A DNA stretch of 64,000 nt from Janthinobacterium sp. 64 (GTDB lineage: Bacteria; Pseudomonadota; Gammaproteobacteria; Burkholderiales; Burkholderiaceae_D), in NCBI RefSeq assembly GCF_002813325.1, contig NZ_PHUG01000001.1:2790001-2854000 (forward strand), read 5' to 3'. Shown one piece after another: positions 1 through 8,361 of the stretch. Every line of letters begins with the position of its first letter. Position 1 is the stretch's first letter. The notes beneath the pieces are model-generated. The model had not been told where the DNA came from. It saw only the letters and a list, made by a program, of their open reading frames with translations, and did not search any database. Position numbers and translations under genes: made by a program.

Positions 1-203
1 CCCGGGGCGGGGAAGAACAGTTTCACGTGGTCGTCGTGCGCCGGCGAGACAAAGCCGTCCAGGTCGTCGCCCGCCAGCGTGATGCGGCGCATGTGCGGCG
101 TGATCTGCTCGGTGCGCACGACGGTGAGCACGCGCAGTGTCAAGTCATGCCGCACGCGCTCGATGGCGTGCGGACGTGGTGCTGTAGTTGATGCAGTAGT
201 CAT
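1..203 (-). CDS. Siderophore-interacting protein (NADPH-dependent ferric-chelate reductase family), 3' part outside window
   Basis: The reverse strand reads an open frame from an ATG at 203 that runs off the left edge, so only about the first 67 residues are present. It contains RVLTVVRTEQITPHMRRITLAG followed by HDDHVKLFFP in pieces typical of the FAD-binding N-terminal barrel of the ViuB/YqjH family; these flavoproteins reduce ferric siderophores in the cytoplasm to release iron. AAGGA lies 7 bases before the start. It begins 22 bases after the stop of a His-rich PadR-type regulator on the same strand, so the two are probably co-transcribed. Family call is firm for the N-terminus; NADPH preference and substrate are inferred. 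Confidence 0.8.
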   Translation of the reverse strand, partial: MTTASTTAPRPHAIERVRHDLTLRVLTVVRTEQITPHMRRITLAGDDLDGFVSPAHDDHVKLFFPAP

Positions 204-225
204 TGCATATCCTTGTAAAGTGGGC

Positions 226-888
226 TCAGTGGCCGTCGACGATGGCGTTCGCCGCCTGTTCCAGCACGGCGGAGACGCGCTCGGCTTCGGCGTCGCTCCA
301 GCTGCTCTTGTTCAGCAACAGCGCATGCTTGAGCGTGTGCATGGCCTGGTGCACGCGCTCGGGCAAGGCGTTGCGCGCCTGGACGCGGGCGAACATGTCG
401 AGGCGGGCCAGGATGCCATCCACCTGGGCGCGGTTCTCGTCCAGATACGCGCGGCCCAGGTCCGTGATCGTGTAGAGCTTCTTGCCGCTGGCGCTTTCGG
501 ACGACGTCACATGGTCCTGCTCTTCCAGCAAGGTCAGGGTCGGATACACGGCGCCCGGGCTGGGGGCGTAGGCGCCGCCGCAACGCTCTTCGATGGCCTT
601 GATGATTTCATAGCCGTGGCGGGGGCTGATTTCGATCAGCGCCAGCACGATCAGCGGCAAGTCGCCGCGGCCGAAGACGCGCTCGGCCCGTTCGCCTCGT
701 CCGCCGCGCCCGCCAGGACCACCGCCCATGCCGCCCATGCCGTCGCCGCGCTCGTCGAAGCCGCGCGGGCCGCGGCCGTGCATGAAGTAGTCACCGCGGT
801 GCTCATGGCGGTGGTCGTGCTGGCCGCAATGGCCGTGATGATGGTGATGGCCATGCTGGCCGTGTTCTGTGTAATGTGAGTTTCTCAT
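226..888 (-). CDS. PadR-family transcriptional regulator with His-rich N-terminus (YqjI-like)
   Basis: A 220-residue protein. Residues 1-50 are very rich in His, Gly and Arg (for example HGHHHHHGHCGQHDHRHEH), a likely metal-binding extension. Residues about 75-155 form the PadR winged helix (LIVLALIEISPRHGYEIIKAIEE, then GAVYPTLTLLEEQ), followed by a helical C-terminal domain. E. coli YqjI has the same design: a His-rich extension on a PadR domain, nickel-responsive repression of the ferric reductase gene yqjH and of itself. Here the reductase gene follows 22 bases downstream on the same strand instead of being divergent. The start at 888 is preceded by a weak AAAGAGA site. The regulator/reductase pairing supports metal-controlled iron release; the sensed metal is inferred. 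Confidence 0.82.
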   Translation of the reverse strand: MRNSHYTEHGQHGHHHHHGHCGQHDHRHEHRGDYFMHGRGPRGFDERGDGMGGMGGGPGGRGGRGERAERVFGRGDLPLIVLALIEISPRHGYEIIKAIEERCGGAYAPSPGAVYPTLTLLEEQDHVTSSESASGKKLYTITDLGRAYLDENRAQVDGILARLDMFARVQARNALPERVHQAMHTLKHALLLNKSSWSDAEAERVSAVLEQAANAIVDGH

Positions 889-902
889 GTTTTCTCTTTA
901 AA

Positions 903-954
903 GATATATCGTTAGTAGGTATCGCCATTTTATAACGATATATCGATAAGTCAA
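903..954 (-). promoter_or_regulatory. Promoter and inverted-repeat operator of the YqjI/YqjH-like operon
   Basis: GATATATCGTTA at 903-914 and its exact complement TAACGATATATC at 933-944 form a 12-base inverted repeat with an 18-base gap. On the reverse strand TTGACT (954-949) and TAAAAT (932-927) make a -35/-10 pair with 16 bases between. One repeat arm lies between the two boxes and the other just downstream of the -10, a usual repressor layout. The PadR regulator starts 15 bases beyond the repeat, so autoregulation is likely. Site function is inferred from position and symmetry. Confidence 0.6.
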
Positions 955-1001
955 GGAGAAATTTGTTATGCTCTTCTTTTCACCATCCACACGCCGATGC
1001 C

Positions 1002-1379
1002 ATGCCTGACAAATCCGCCCTTGAGAAAATGTATGTGAAAAATGCCAGTACCCTGGCCGTGCTCAATGACGGCGGCGAACATGGAGAATTGCTGGCGCAG
1101 TTGCCGGCGGAGCGGCGGGTGCGGGAAGGTGAAAATGCCGACTGGATCCTGCTGTACGCACGCAGCCGCGCGGAACTGGAGCGGTTCCTGCCGGTGGCGC
1201 AAGCGCGCCTGGCGCCCGGCGGCGCCGTCTGGGTGGCGTACCGCAAGGGCGGCGCGAAGGCCGGCAGCGACATCCACCGCGACGATATCCGCAATTTTGC
1301 GCAAACAATAGGGCTCGACAGCGTGGCGATGGTCGCCATCGACGCCGCCTGGTCGGCGCTGCGCCTGAAGCAGGTGTAG
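1002..1379 (+). CDS. DUF3052-like small protein of unknown function
   Basis: 125 residues from the ATG at 1002 (MPDKSALEKMYVKNA). The frame is open upstream to a TTG at 963, and another ATG lies at 1029; no strong ribosome site decides between them. The protein has the pattern of DUF3052 members: an early segment around LAVLNDGGEHGELLAQLP, a middle block ADWILLYARSRAELERFLP, then LAPGGAVWVAYRKGG and a C-terminal IGLDSVAMVAIDAAWSALRL. No catalytic motif is visible. It is convergent with queG (8-base gap) and divergent from the PadR regulator. Function unknown. Confidence 0.65.
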   Translation: MPDKSALEKMYVKNASTLAVLNDGGEHGELLAQLPAERRVREGENADWILLYARSRAELERFLPVAQARLAPGGAVWVAYRKGGAKAGSDIHRDDIRNFAQTIGLDSVAMVAIDAAWSALRLKQV

Positions 1380-1386
1380 CCGAAGT

Positions 1387-2478
1387 CTAGGTCACGCCGT
1401 GCAGCGCCAGCGCCCATTCGACGTGCTCGCGCACGATGGCCGACGGGTGCTCGCGGCGCGACAGCAGGGCCGCCACGATGTCGGCCTGGCCCTTCGCCTT
1501 GGCGGCCGCATTGCCCATGCCGACGGCCAGGTTGCGCAGCCAGCGTTCGTGGCCGATGCGGCGAATCGCGCTGCCTTCCATGCGACGGTTGAATTCCTCT
1601 TCCGTCCAGGCGAACAGTTCCACCATGCCGGCGCTGCCCAGGCTGTGGCGCTCGTCGAAGTCGGGCACGACGGCGCGCTGGGCGAACTTGTTCCACGGGC
1701 AGACGGTCTGGCAATCGTCGCAGCCGTACACCTTGTTGCCGATCAAAGGACGCATCTCGACGGGAATGGCGCCCTTCAATTCGATGGTCAGGTAAGAGAT
1801 GCAGCGGCGCGCGTCAAGCTGGTACGGCCCCAGGATGGCTTGCGTCGGGCACACCGTGATGCACGCCGAGCACTGGCCGCAGCGCGGCGTTTCCGGCGGG
1901 TCGATGGGCAACGGCACGTCGATGAGGATCTCGCCGAGGAAAAAGAAGGAGCCGCCCTGGCGGTTGATCAGCAAGGTGTGCTTGCCGCGCCAGCCCAGGC
2001 CCCCCTTTTGCGCCAGCGCCACTTCCATCACGGGCGCCGAATCGCTGAAGACGCGGTAGCCGAAGTCGCCGATCTCGCCGCGGATAAGCTCGGCCAGCTG
2101 CTGCAGGCGCGAACGCATCACCTTGTGATAGTCGCGGCCGCGCGCATACACGGAAATGACGGCCGCCGACGGATCGGCGTCGCGCGCCGCCTCGTGCGCA
2201 CGCCAGTCGGGACCCAGCGCCGGCGGCAGATAATTCATGCGTGCGCTGATGGCGCGCACCGTGCCCGGCACCAGTTCGGCCGGGCGCGCGCGCTTCATGC
2301 CGTGGCTGGCCATGTACTCCATTTCGCCGTGATACCCTGCGTCGAGCCAGGCTTGCAAGGGCGCTTCCATGTGCGACAGGTCGACGTCGGCGATGCGCAC
2401 CTCGGCAAAACCCAGCTCGCGCCCCCATTCTTTGATGGTGCGCGCCAGGACGGCGAGATCGGTGATGGTGGCGGACAT
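1387..2478 (-). CDS. queG: Epoxyqueuosine reductase
   Basis: A 363-residue cytoplasmic iron-sulfur protein that reduces epoxyqueuosine to queuosine in the wobble position of GUN tRNAs, using cobalamin. Two ferredoxin-type cysteine clusters are visible: CGQCSACITVCPT and CDDCQTVCPWNKF, matching the two 4Fe-4S clusters of the family, and the C-terminus carries the HEAT-like tail (RHEPSAIVREH-type segment). Length is normal. It is transcribed away from tsaE, with 78 bases between the two starts; queG next to tsaE and amiC is a common betaproteobacterial order. Confidence 0.95.
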   Translation of the reverse strand: MSATITDLAVLARTIKEWGRELGFAEVRIADVDLSHMEAPLQAWLDAGYHGEMEYMASHGMKRARPAELVPGTVRAISARMNYLPPALGPDWRAHEAARDADPSAAVISVYARGRDYHKVMRSRLQQLAELIRGEIGDFGYRVFSDSAPVMEVALAQKGGLGWRGKHTLLINRQGGSFFFLGEILIDVPLPIDPPETPRCGQCSACITVCPTQAILGPYQLDARRCISYLTIELKGAIPVEMRPLIGNKVYGCDDCQTVCPWNKFAQRAVVPDFDERHSLGSAGMVELFAWTEEEFNRRMEGSAIRRIGHERWLRNLAVGMGNAAAKAKGQADIVAALLSRREHPSAIVREHVEWALALHGVT

Positions 2479-2556
2479 AGGGGACTTTACGGAAAACGGC
2501 AGGCGCGCGGGCGGTTACAATGACAGCAGCCTCCATTTTATGCGATACCGAAGATC

Positions 2557-3045
2557 ATGACCGAACACTTCAAAGCCCACCTCCACGATGAAGCCGGCAC
2601 CGCCGCGCTGGGCGCCGCGCTGGCGCGCGCGCTGGCGCCGGGCCTGGCGATCTACCTGCACGGCGACCTCGGTGCCGGCAAGACGGCCCTCACGCGCGCC
2701 CTGTTGCACGCGGCCGGCCATGCGGGCCACGTGAAAAGCCCCACCTACACCTTGTCCGAACCGTACACGGTGCAGCTCGATGGCCAGAGCGTCAACGTGA
2801 TCCACTTCGACCTGTACCGCATGGGCAGCGCCGAGGAATTTCTCGACGCGGGCTTTCGCGAAGACTTCGATGGCCGCAACATCTGCATCGTCGAATGGCC
2901 GGAGAAAGCCGAACCGGTGCTGCCGCCGGCCGACCTGAATATTTATTTGAACGTTGCGGGTACAGGACGTGATGTAGAATTGCAAGCGTCTTCTGAATTG
3001 GGTCTGTCATGCCTTCACCGTCTCAAATTCGCCCCGAACCTTTGA
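2557..3045 (+). CDS. tsaE: tRNA threonylcarbamoyladenosine biosynthesis ATPase TsaE
   Basis: 162 residues. TsaE is the small ATPase that works with TsaB and TsaD to make t6A37 in ANN-decoding tRNAs. Visible motifs are the Walker A loop GDLGAGKT, the SPTYTL strand, and HFDLYR with a Walker B-like region, plus the conserved IVEWPEKA near residue 120. The 3' end overlaps the start of amiC by 37 bases in a different frame, so the last residues (SCLHRLKFAPNL) may be a lineage-specific tail and translation of amiC is probably coupled. Confidence 0.95.
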   Translation: MTEHFKAHLHDEAGTAALGAALARALAPGLAIYLHGDLGAGKTALTRALLHAAGHAGHVKSPTYTLSEPYTVQLDGQSVNVIHFDLYRMGSAEEFLDAGFREDFDGRNICIVEWPEKAEPVLPPADLNIYLNVAGTGRDVELQASSELGLSCLHRLKFAPNL

Positions 3046-4406
3046 TCTCCTCGCCCATCACCCGGCGCACGGTACTCAAGGCCGGCGGCACCCTGCTGTT
3101 GTCCGTGTTCGCGCCCATGTCGGCGATGGCGGCGCAAATTCTCGCCGTGCGCGTCTGGCCGGCCGAGGACTACACGCGCGTCACCCTGGAAAACGACAGC
3201 ATCCTGAAGGCGACCCACTTCATCGTCAAGGACCCGGAACGGCTGGTGGTCGACATCGAAGGACTGGAGCTCAATCCCACCTTGAAGGGCCTGGTGGCGA
3301 AGATCCAGTCGAACGACCCGTACATCAAGCAGGTGCGCGTGGGCCAGAACCGGCCCAACGTGGTGCGCCTGGTGTTCGACCTGAAAGAGGAAGTCACGCC
3401 GCAGCTGTTTACCCTGCCGCCGGCCGGCTCCTACAACCACCGTTTGATCTTCGACCTGTATCCCGTGCGCGAGCCGGACCTGATCGCGCAGATGATCGAA
3501 AAGGGCGACTGGTCGAGCGACCCGGCCAAGCCACCGATGGCCGGCACGCATACGCCGCCGCCCGCGCTGCCCCTGCCCGACAGCGGCAAGCCACCCGTGG
3601 CCGTCGCGCCGCCGGTAGCGTCCATCGTGCCGCCCGTGCCCGACCTCCGCCCGGAACAGCGCCCCGAAGCACGCCCGCTGCCGGGCCAGAAAGTGGTGCG
3701 CATGATTACCATTGCGCTCGATCCCGGCCACGGCGGCGAAGACCCGGGCGCCATGGGCAGCCGGGGCAGCCGCGAAAAAGACGTGGTGCTGGCCATCGCC
3801 AAGCGCCTCAAGACCAAGCTGGAACTGCAGCCCAACATGCGCGTCATGCTCACGCGCGACGCCGATTTCTTCGTCCCGCTGGGCATGCGCGTGGAAAAGG
3901 CACGCAAGGTGCAGGCCGACCTGTTCGTCTCGATCCACGCCGACGCGTTCATCCAGCCGACGGCGCGCGGCTCGTCCGTCTTTGTGCTGTCCGAAAAGGG
4001 CGCCACTTCGACGGCCGCGCGCTGGCTGGCCAACAAGGAAAACCAGGCCGACCTGATCGGCGGCGTGAACGTGAAAAACCACGACAAGCAGCTGGCCAGC
4101 GTGCTGCTCGACCTGTCGACGACGGCGCAGATCAATGACAGCATGAAGCTGGGCAAGGCCGTGCTGCGCGAAATCGGCGGCATCAACCGCCTGCACAAGG
4201 GTTCCGTCGAACAGGCCGGCTTCGCCGTGCTGAAAGCCCCGGACATCCCTTCCATCCTGATCGAGACGGCCTTCATTTCGAATCCGGAAGAGGAAGCCAA
4301 GCTGACCGACAATGGCTACCAGGACCAGATGGCCGACGCCATCGTCACGGGCATCAAGAATTACTTTGCGAAGAATCCGCCGCTGGCGAAAAGCCGTCTG
4401 ACCTGA
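3009..4406 (+). CDS. amiC: N-acetylmuramoyl-L-alanine amidase AmiC, Tat-exported
   Basis: 465 residues. The enzyme cuts the amide bond between MurNAc and the stem peptide during daughter-cell separation. A twin-arginine signal (TRRTVLKAGG, then hydrophobic stretch to AMAA near residue 42) predicts folded export to the periplasm. An AMIN septal-targeting domain spans about residues 45-145, a Pro-rich linker about 175-225, and the amidase_3 zinc domain about 232-460 with LDPGHGGEDPGA, the Glu of SREKDVVL, SIHADAF and the catalytic Glu in ETAFISN. The start overlaps tsaE by 37 bases, supporting operon expression. Confidence 0.95.
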   Translation: MPSPSQIRPEPLISSPITRRTVLKAGGTLLLSVFAPMSAMAAQILAVRVWPAEDYTRVTLENDSILKATHFIVKDPERLVVDIEGLELNPTLKGLVAKIQSNDPYIKQVRVGQNRPNVVRLVFDLKEEVTPQLFTLPPAGSYNHRLIFDLYPVREPDLIAQMIEKGDWSSDPAKPPMAGTHTPPPALPLPDSGKPPVAVAPPVASIVPPVPDLRPEQRPEARPLPGQKVVRMITIALDPGHGGEDPGAMGSRGSREKDVVLAIAKRLKTKLELQPNMRVMLTRDADFFVPLGMRVEKARKVQADLFVSIHADAFIQPTARGSSVFVLSEKGATSTAARWLANKENQADLIGGVNVKNHDKQLASVLLDLSTTAQINDSMKLGKAVLREIGGINRLHKGSVEQAGFAVLKAPDIPSILIETAFISNPEEEAKLTDNGYQDQMADAIVTGIKNYFAKNPPLAKSRLT

Positions 4407-4420
4407 CATGAAAGCCTAGC

Positions 4421-5257
4421 ATGAGCGAGAGTATCTTTGGCCAGCTGCCGGCCGTGACCATCCGCGCCGCCGACGGCGCGCAAGCGACCGTCACCCTGTA
4501 CGGCGGCCACCTGGTGTCATGGCGGACCAGCGATGGCCACGAACGCCTGTTCTGCAGCCGCGATTCCGCCCTCGACGGCAGCCGCGCCATCCGTGGCGGC
4601 GTGCCCGTGATCTTCCCCCAGTTCGGCGCGCGCGGCACGGGCATGCGCCACGGCTTTGCGCGCGTGGCGACGTGGCAGCTGGAATCGACGGGCGAGGCCG
4701 ATGGCGCCGCATGGGCGCAATTTGTCCTGACCCAGGCTGACCTGCCGGACGCGATCGCCGCCAGCTGGCCGTGGGCCTTCGCCCTGCGCCTGCGCGTGGC
4801 GGTGCAAGGCCAGTCGCTGGAACTGCAACTGTCCGTGCACAACACGGGCGAGCAGGCGTTCCCGTTCTCGGCCGCCCTGCATACGTATTTTGCGATTGAT
4901 GATCTGAGCGAGGCGCGCGTCAAAGGCTTGCAGCGCGTGCGCTATTCGGACGAAACGCCGCAGGACGCCCTGCAAACGGAAGAGGCATTGCAATTCGCGG
5001 GCAAGCTCGACCGCATCTACTACCAGCTGCCGGGCGCCTTGACCCTGCAATCTGGCAGCCACACCCTGCGCCTGGAGCAGCAGGGCTTTACGGATGCCGT
5101 CGTGTGGAACCCGGGCGCGCAAGACGCGGCCGCCCTGCCCGACCTGGCCGACGACGAATACCAGCGCTTCATCTGCATCGAGCCGGCCCTGATCCAGCCC
5201 GACCTGCTGGCTGCCGGCGCCGAATGGACCGGCCGCCAGCGCCTTGAATTTATTTAA
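4421..5257 (+). CDS. D-hexose-6-phosphate mutarotase (YeaD-like aldose 1-epimerase family)
   Basis: 278 residues of the galactose mutarotase-like superfold. The segment AIRGGVPVIFPQFG and the His in AALHTYFAIDDL and Glu in CIEPALIQP match the phosphate-binding and catalytic residues of the YeaD group, which interconverts alpha and beta anomers of glucose 6-phosphate in the cytoplasm. It starts 14 bases after amiC and could be read through from it. Its stop overlaps by 4 bases the stop of the convergent carbonic anhydrase gene. Substrate is by family. Confidence 0.85.
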   Translation: MSESIFGQLPAVTIRAADGAQATVTLYGGHLVSWRTSDGHERLFCSRDSALDGSRAIRGGVPVIFPQFGARGTGMRHGFARVATWQLESTGEADGAAWAQFVLTQADLPDAIAASWPWAFALRLRVAVQGQSLELQLSVHNTGEQAFPFSAALHTYFAIDDLSEARVKGLQRVRYSDETPQDALQTEEALQFAGKLDRIYYQLPGALTLQSGSHTLRLEQQGFTDAVVWNPGAQDAAALPDLADDEYQRFICIEPALIQPDLLAAGAEWTGRQRLEFI

Positions 5258-6297
5258 TTCGATTCTTTGATGATGCGTCCGCTGGCCGGCTGAATCGGAC
5301 GCGCATTTAGCGGATACAAGCGGCTGAACAGTGCCATCTGCGCCGGCGACGCCTGCACCGGCTGCTTCATCACCAGCCACAGCACGCCTTCGCTGCACGG
5401 CGGCGAAGTCAGCGACCCCATATACGTGTAGTAATCGCGCCGCGCCGGCAGCATCTCGGCCGGATCGAGCAGGATGGTCGGCTGCATGGTCTCGAATTTT
5501 TCCAGCGGCAGGTTATTCCACACCGTCTGGATGGTCGCTTGCGGCGCACCGCGTTCCAGCAGCAGCGCCAGCACGGCCAGCCGGCCTTCCGCATCGCGGT
5601 GCACCAGGTGCACCACCATCTCAAACGCCTTGCCATTGATGCGCTCTTCGGACGGGCGGTGGAAATGGAATTGCTGCAACTCGAACATGCGGTTCTGCAC
5701 CGTGATGTAATTGCCGCCGCTCACGCCCACCTGCACCGTGTGGCCATTGTCGACCACACTGAACGACGACGGGCGGTAGTCAAAGCTGATCTGTTCGAGT
5801 TCCACCTTCATGCCGTCGCGGATATCGATCGGCGACTGGCGGCTGCCATTGCCGCACTTGGCCCAGTCGACATTGATCTTGCTCCAGTTGGCAGGTCCGC
5901 TTTCCCCCTCGTACGACCAGTGCGTGCCGCGCGCCACGGGAGGTGGCGGCGGCGGCGCCGCTTTCACCACGGCGGCGCGCCTGGCGCGGGCGGCGGCGCG
6001 GGCCGCCTGGGTGGCGCGCATTTCCGCCAGGCGCGCGGCGATCCGTTCGGACAGGTCGACTTCGGCCGCTTCTTCCTTCTCGCGCGCCGTGGGCGCGACG
6101 ACGACGGGCGCCTTGACCTCCTTCTTGCCCTCCTTGCCCTTCACCGATTCGGTCAGGGTTTTCATGGCGGCCGCGCGCGCCGACGCCGACATCGGCGCGG
6201 ATGCACTGGCGCTCGCCGCAGCGGGGGCATCTTTGGCGCTTGCCATGGCCGCCATCGCGGCAAGGCTGCAAGCTAACAGGGCGCTCAAATGTCGCAT
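5254..6297 (-). CDS. Alpha-class carbonic anhydrase, exported
   Basis: 347 residues from the ATG at 6297; a longer frame to 6534 is open, but MRHLSALLACSLAAMAAMASAKD gives a clean signal peptide in pieces, so the inner start is preferred. Residues about 25-115 are Ala-, Lys- and Arg-rich low-complexity sequence ending in a Pro run (PPPPPP). The catalytic domain begins at THWSYEGESGPANW and SRQSPIDI; zinc ligands appear in QQFHFHRPSEE (two His) and MVVHLVHRD (third). It hydrates CO2 in the periplasm. The long charged linker is unusual and may anchor or space the domain. Confidence 0.9.
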   Translation of the reverse strand: MRHLSALLACSLAAMAAMASAKDAPAAASASASAPMSASARAAAMKTLTESVKGKEGKKEVKAPVVVAPTAREKEEAAEVDLSERIAARLAEMRATQAARAAARARRAAVVKAAPPPPPPVARGTHWSYEGESGPANWSKINVDWAKCGNGSRQSPIDIRDGMKVELEQISFDYRPSSFSVVDNGHTVQVGVSGGNYITVQNRMFELQQFHFHRPSEERINGKAFEMVVHLVHRDAEGRLAVLALLLERGAPQATIQTVWNNLPLEKFETMQPTILLDPAEMLPARRDYYTYMGSLTSPPCSEGVLWLVMKQPVQASPAQMALFSRLYPLNARPIQPASGRIIKESN

Positions 6298-6454
6298 GGA
6301 AATCCAGAAAGTAAGAATACCCTCTGGTTTACGGCTGGTAAGCAACAAAACTTGAATCAGCGGGGGAGTAAAACAGAAACGAGGCAGAGAAAAACGGGAT
6401 CCGGGGCCGGCTGCGGACTGTGCCGCAGCGCGCTTGCCCCGTATCCATGCGGCC

Positions 6455-7105
6455 TTACGCCGACTTGCCGACCATGCGCTTGTAGAGTTTCCACATGCCG
6501 CCCAGTACCACCGGCACCACGGCGGCGCCGACACCGATCAGCACGATCAAGGTCAGGTGGTCGCGGATCCACGGAATATTGCCGAAGAAGTAGCCCGCCG
6601 TCACCAGACCGACCACCCATAACAGGGCGCCCGTCACGTTGTACATCTGGAAGCGCGCATGCGTCATGTCGGAAATGCCGGCCACGAACGGGGCGAAGGT
6701 GCGCACCACCGGCACGAAACGGGCCAGGATGATGGTCTTGCCGCCGTGCTTTTCAAAGAATTCATGCGTGCGGCGCATGGCATCCTTGTTGATCCAGCGG
6801 TAATCGTGGGTAAACACCCTTTGCCCGATGGCCTCGCCTATCCAGTAATTGAGCGTGTTGCCCGTAACGGCGGCCGTCACCAGCAAGGCAATCAGCAAGC
6901 CCAGGTGCATCTGTCCCGTCGCGCAAAACGCGCCGGCGATAAACAGCAAGGTATCCCCAGGGAAGAAGAACAGCACCACGAGGCCTGTTTCGCAAAAAAT
7001 AATGGCAAACAGCACTGCATACACGAGGGTACCGTACTGCTCGATCAAGAGACCCAGCGTCTTGTCGACATGCACGATCATGTCGAGGAATTGCACAAAA
7101 TCCAT
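6455..7105 (-). CDS. DedA-family integral membrane protein
   Basis: 216 residues from the ATG at 7105, preceded by AGGGAAAA at a good distance; the frame is open further upstream to 7144. DedA proteins are inner-membrane flippase-like transporters needed for undecaprenyl-phosphate or phospholipid recycling and proton-motive-force homeostasis. The family signatures FFFPGDTLLF, then HGGKTIILARFVPVVRTFAPFVAG and ALLWVVGLVTAGYFFG, are present with the conserved Arg residues, and four to five hydrophobic spans are evident. It is a single gene on this strand. The exact lipid substrate cannot be read from sequence. Confidence 0.9.
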   Translation of the reverse strand: MDFVQFLDMIVHVDKTLGLLIEQYGTLVYAVLFAIIFCETGLVVLFFFPGDTLLFIAGAFCATGQMHLGLLIALLVTAAVTGNTLNYWIGEAIGQRVFTHDYRWINKDAMRRTHEFFEKHGGKTIILARFVPVVRTFAPFVAGISDMTHARFQMYNVTGALLWVVGLVTAGYFFGNIPWIRDHLTLIVLIGVGAAVVPVVLGGMWKLYKRMVGKSA

Positions 7106-7353
7106 ATATTTTTCCCTAAAGGTAGCGGCGGAATCATACACCACCGGGCCGGCGCAACGGCAGTCCCCGGCCCGATATTTCAGGATTAATTATGTGCCGC
7201 CCTTGCGCGTGTGGCAATTTAAGTGAAGGTTAAGGAAACGCCGCCTCGGCAGGCCACGATCAGTATTGCTATCTGCCATGTTTTTCCAACGAAATATTGC
7301 CATTCCGGTATACACTTTCTGACCGGTGCAATCCGCGCCGACCAGGAGAAAAC

Positions 7354-8292
7354 ATGTATCGACACCCATTGAGCGGCCTGACCATGGCCACCGTACTGGG
7401 CCTTGCACAGCTGGCTGCCCACGCGGCGCCCGTCCAGATCAAGGCGCCCGCCGAACTGCCCGCCAGGGCGACCCTGGCCGACGTGATCAAGGCTTCGCAG
7501 CCGTCCGACTGGCGCCCGCTGGACCCGGACAACACCCTGTACCTGGACATTCCCGCCGGCCGCGTGGTGATCGAACTGGCGCCCGACTTCGCACCGAAGC
7601 ACGTGGCCAACATCAAGGCCCTGGTCGCCGAACAGTATTACGACGGCCTGGCCATCACGCGCGCGCAGGACAACTGGGTGGCGCAGTGGGGCGATCCGAA
7701 CGAGAAACATCCCAAGCCGATCCAGCATGCGCAGCGCACCCTGCCCGGCGAATTCACGGTGCCCCTGAAAAACGTCAAGAGCTTCACGCGCCTGCCGGAC
7801 CTTGACGGCTATGCGCCGCAAGTGGGCCATTCGAACGGTTTCCCGTCGGCGCGCGATCCGAAAACGGGCACGGCCTGGCTCACGCATTGCTATGCCACCG
7901 TGGGCGTGGGCCGCGACAGCGCCAGTGACAGCGGCGGCGGCACGGAGCTGTACGCCGTCATCGGCCAGTCGCCGCGCCACCTGGACCGCGACATCACGGT
8001 CGTCGGCAGGGTCGTCTCCGGCATGCCATTGCTGTCGACCCTGCCGCGCGGCACGGCGCCCATGGGCTTTTATGACAGCCCCGAGAAAAACGTGCCGATC
8101 AAGGCCGTCCGCCTGGCCGCCAGCGTACCCCCCGAGCAGCGCGCGAACCTGGAAGTGATGCGCACCGACAGCGCCGCCTACCAGGCCGTGCTGGAAGCCC
8201 AGCGCCACCGCGGCGGCCCGTGGAGCAAGGTCACGGCCGGCCACGTCGACCTGTGCAATGCGCCGATACCGGTGCGGGAGGTGGGGAAGTAG
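7354..8292 (+). CDS. Cyclophilin-type peptidyl-prolyl isomerase, periplasmic
   Basis: 312 residues from the ATG at 7354, preceded by AGGAGAA; the frame is open to 7297 without a better start. A signal peptide ([16 protein letters not shown]) predicts secretion. The domain begins near residue 65 with [27 protein letters not shown] in pieces, then [20 protein letters not shown], as in the cyclophilin fold, and [28 protein letters not shown] near the end. It is longer than minimal cyclophilins because of inserted loops in the middle. Likely helps fold exported proteins; partners unknown. Confidence 0.88.
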   Translation: MYRHPLSGLTMATVLGLAQLAAHAAPVQIKAPAELPARATLADVIKASQPSDWRPLDPDNTLYLDIPAGRVVIELAPDFAPKHVANIKALVAEQYYDGLAITRAQDNWVAQWGDPNEKHPKPIQHAQRTLPGEFTVPLKNVKSFTRLPDLDGYAPQVGHSNGFPSARDPKTGTAWLTHCYATVGVGRDSASDSGGGTELYAVIGQSPRHLDRDITVVGRVVSGMPLLSTLPRGTAPMGFYDSPEKNVPIKAVRLAASVPPEQRANLEVMRTDSAAYQAVLEAQRHRGGPWSKVTAGHVDLCNAPIPVREVGK

Positions 8293-8320
8293 GCCAACTT
8301 TTAGCCCAAGAACAAGGGCT

Positions 8321-8347
8321 GGGGTCAGACCCGACGGGTCTGACCCC
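8321..8347. repeat. Palindromic repeat of the GGGGTCAGACCCG family, copy 1
   Basis: A perfect dyad: arm GGGGTCAGACCCG (8321-8333), one central A, then the complement to 8347. The same element with a central G is at 55093-55119, and an expanded form at 17764-17829. It sits 29 bases after the cyclophilin stop and ends 14 bases before the mutL ATG; TATAAT at 8350-8355 follows directly. It could act as a terminator-like hairpin or a mobile REP-type sequence. Confidence 0.85.
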
Positions 8348-8361
8348 GGTATAATGACCGC

